From Clostridiaceae bacterium (lineage in GTDB: Bacteria > Bacillota > Clostridia > Saccharofermentanales > DTU023), in contig JAAZMK010000133.1 of NCBI GenBank assembly GCA_012798865.1, forward strand, positions 1 to 5,507: a stretch of DNA of 5,507 nucleotides, given 5' to 3'. How positions within the stretch are numbered: the stretch's first letter is position 1; the number at the start of each line of letters is the position of its first letter. Position numbers and translations under genes: made by a program. A model generated the notes under the pieces. The model was not told the DNA's origin. It worked only from the letters and a program-made list of their open reading frames with translations, and did no database searches. Shown one piece after another: positions 5,450 to 5,507 of the stretch.

Positions 5450-5507
5450 CTAATGAGAATCGGACAACATCTTCAAGACATATTCTTCAATATCATCAAG
5501 CGTCTTC
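5450..5507 (-). CDS. C-terminal end of an unidentified protein, cut by the window edge
   Basis: On the minus strand an open frame enters from the right edge and ends at a TAG (5450-5452). The visible 18 residues are KTLDDIEEYVLKMLSDSH, with hydrophobic residues spaced as in an amphipathic helix, a normal-looking protein C-terminus. No family can be named from this. The gene would converge on the flavodiiron gene, with the two-way terminator at 5326-5379 between them, and that arrangement is the main support for calling it real. Confidence 0.5.
   Translation of the reverse strand, partial: KTLDDIEEYVLKMLSDSH

Overview
The window looks like a piece of chromosome from an anaerobic bacterium of the Bacillota. 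Three things point there: the gene order rplU-prp-rpmA-obg, an L27 with a removable N-terminal extension next to its processing protease, and a rubredoxin beside a flavodiiron protein. The 'VNLQLLAHK' start of L27 and the roughly balanced base composition make a Negativicutes relative (Dialister/Megasphaera-like) my best guess, but that is an impression from memory and not a tested assignment.

Layout. Positions 1-950 hold the end of an exported S41 C-terminal processing protease whose N-terminus lies outside the window. Positions 951-1285 are non-coding. They hold a weak terminator-like hairpin, a block of nested inverted repeats with a 7-base tandem repeat, a good sigma-A-type promoter, and a structured 5' leader. 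Positions 1286-3601 are a ribosome-biogenesis operon: L21 (rplU), the cysteine protease Prp, L27 (rpmA) and the GTPase Obg. After a 160-base gap with its own promoter, a 54-residue rubredoxin lies at 3762-3926 and ends in a strong terminator. A class A flavodiiron protein follows at 4090-5298, ending in a long, probably bidirectional hairpin. The last 58 bases carry the C-terminus of an unidentified gene on the minus strand, convergent with the flavodiiron gene.

How the genes work together. Prp should remove the first nine residues of L27, its neighbour's product, before L27 can work in the 50S subunit. L21 and L27 are both 50S proteins, and Obg is a late 50S-assembly GTPase, so the operon is one large-subunit unit. 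Rubredoxin is the known electron donor of class A flavodiiron enzymes, so the second module most likely removes O2 or NO in an anaerobe.

I see no undescribed multi-gene system. All complete genes belong to known families. The least explained stretch is the inverted-repeat block at about 1033-1140. Smaller points of interest are a Gln-to-Thr change at the third catalytic position of the S41 protease, variant residues in the L27 tail, and the lack of a ribosome binding site before obg.
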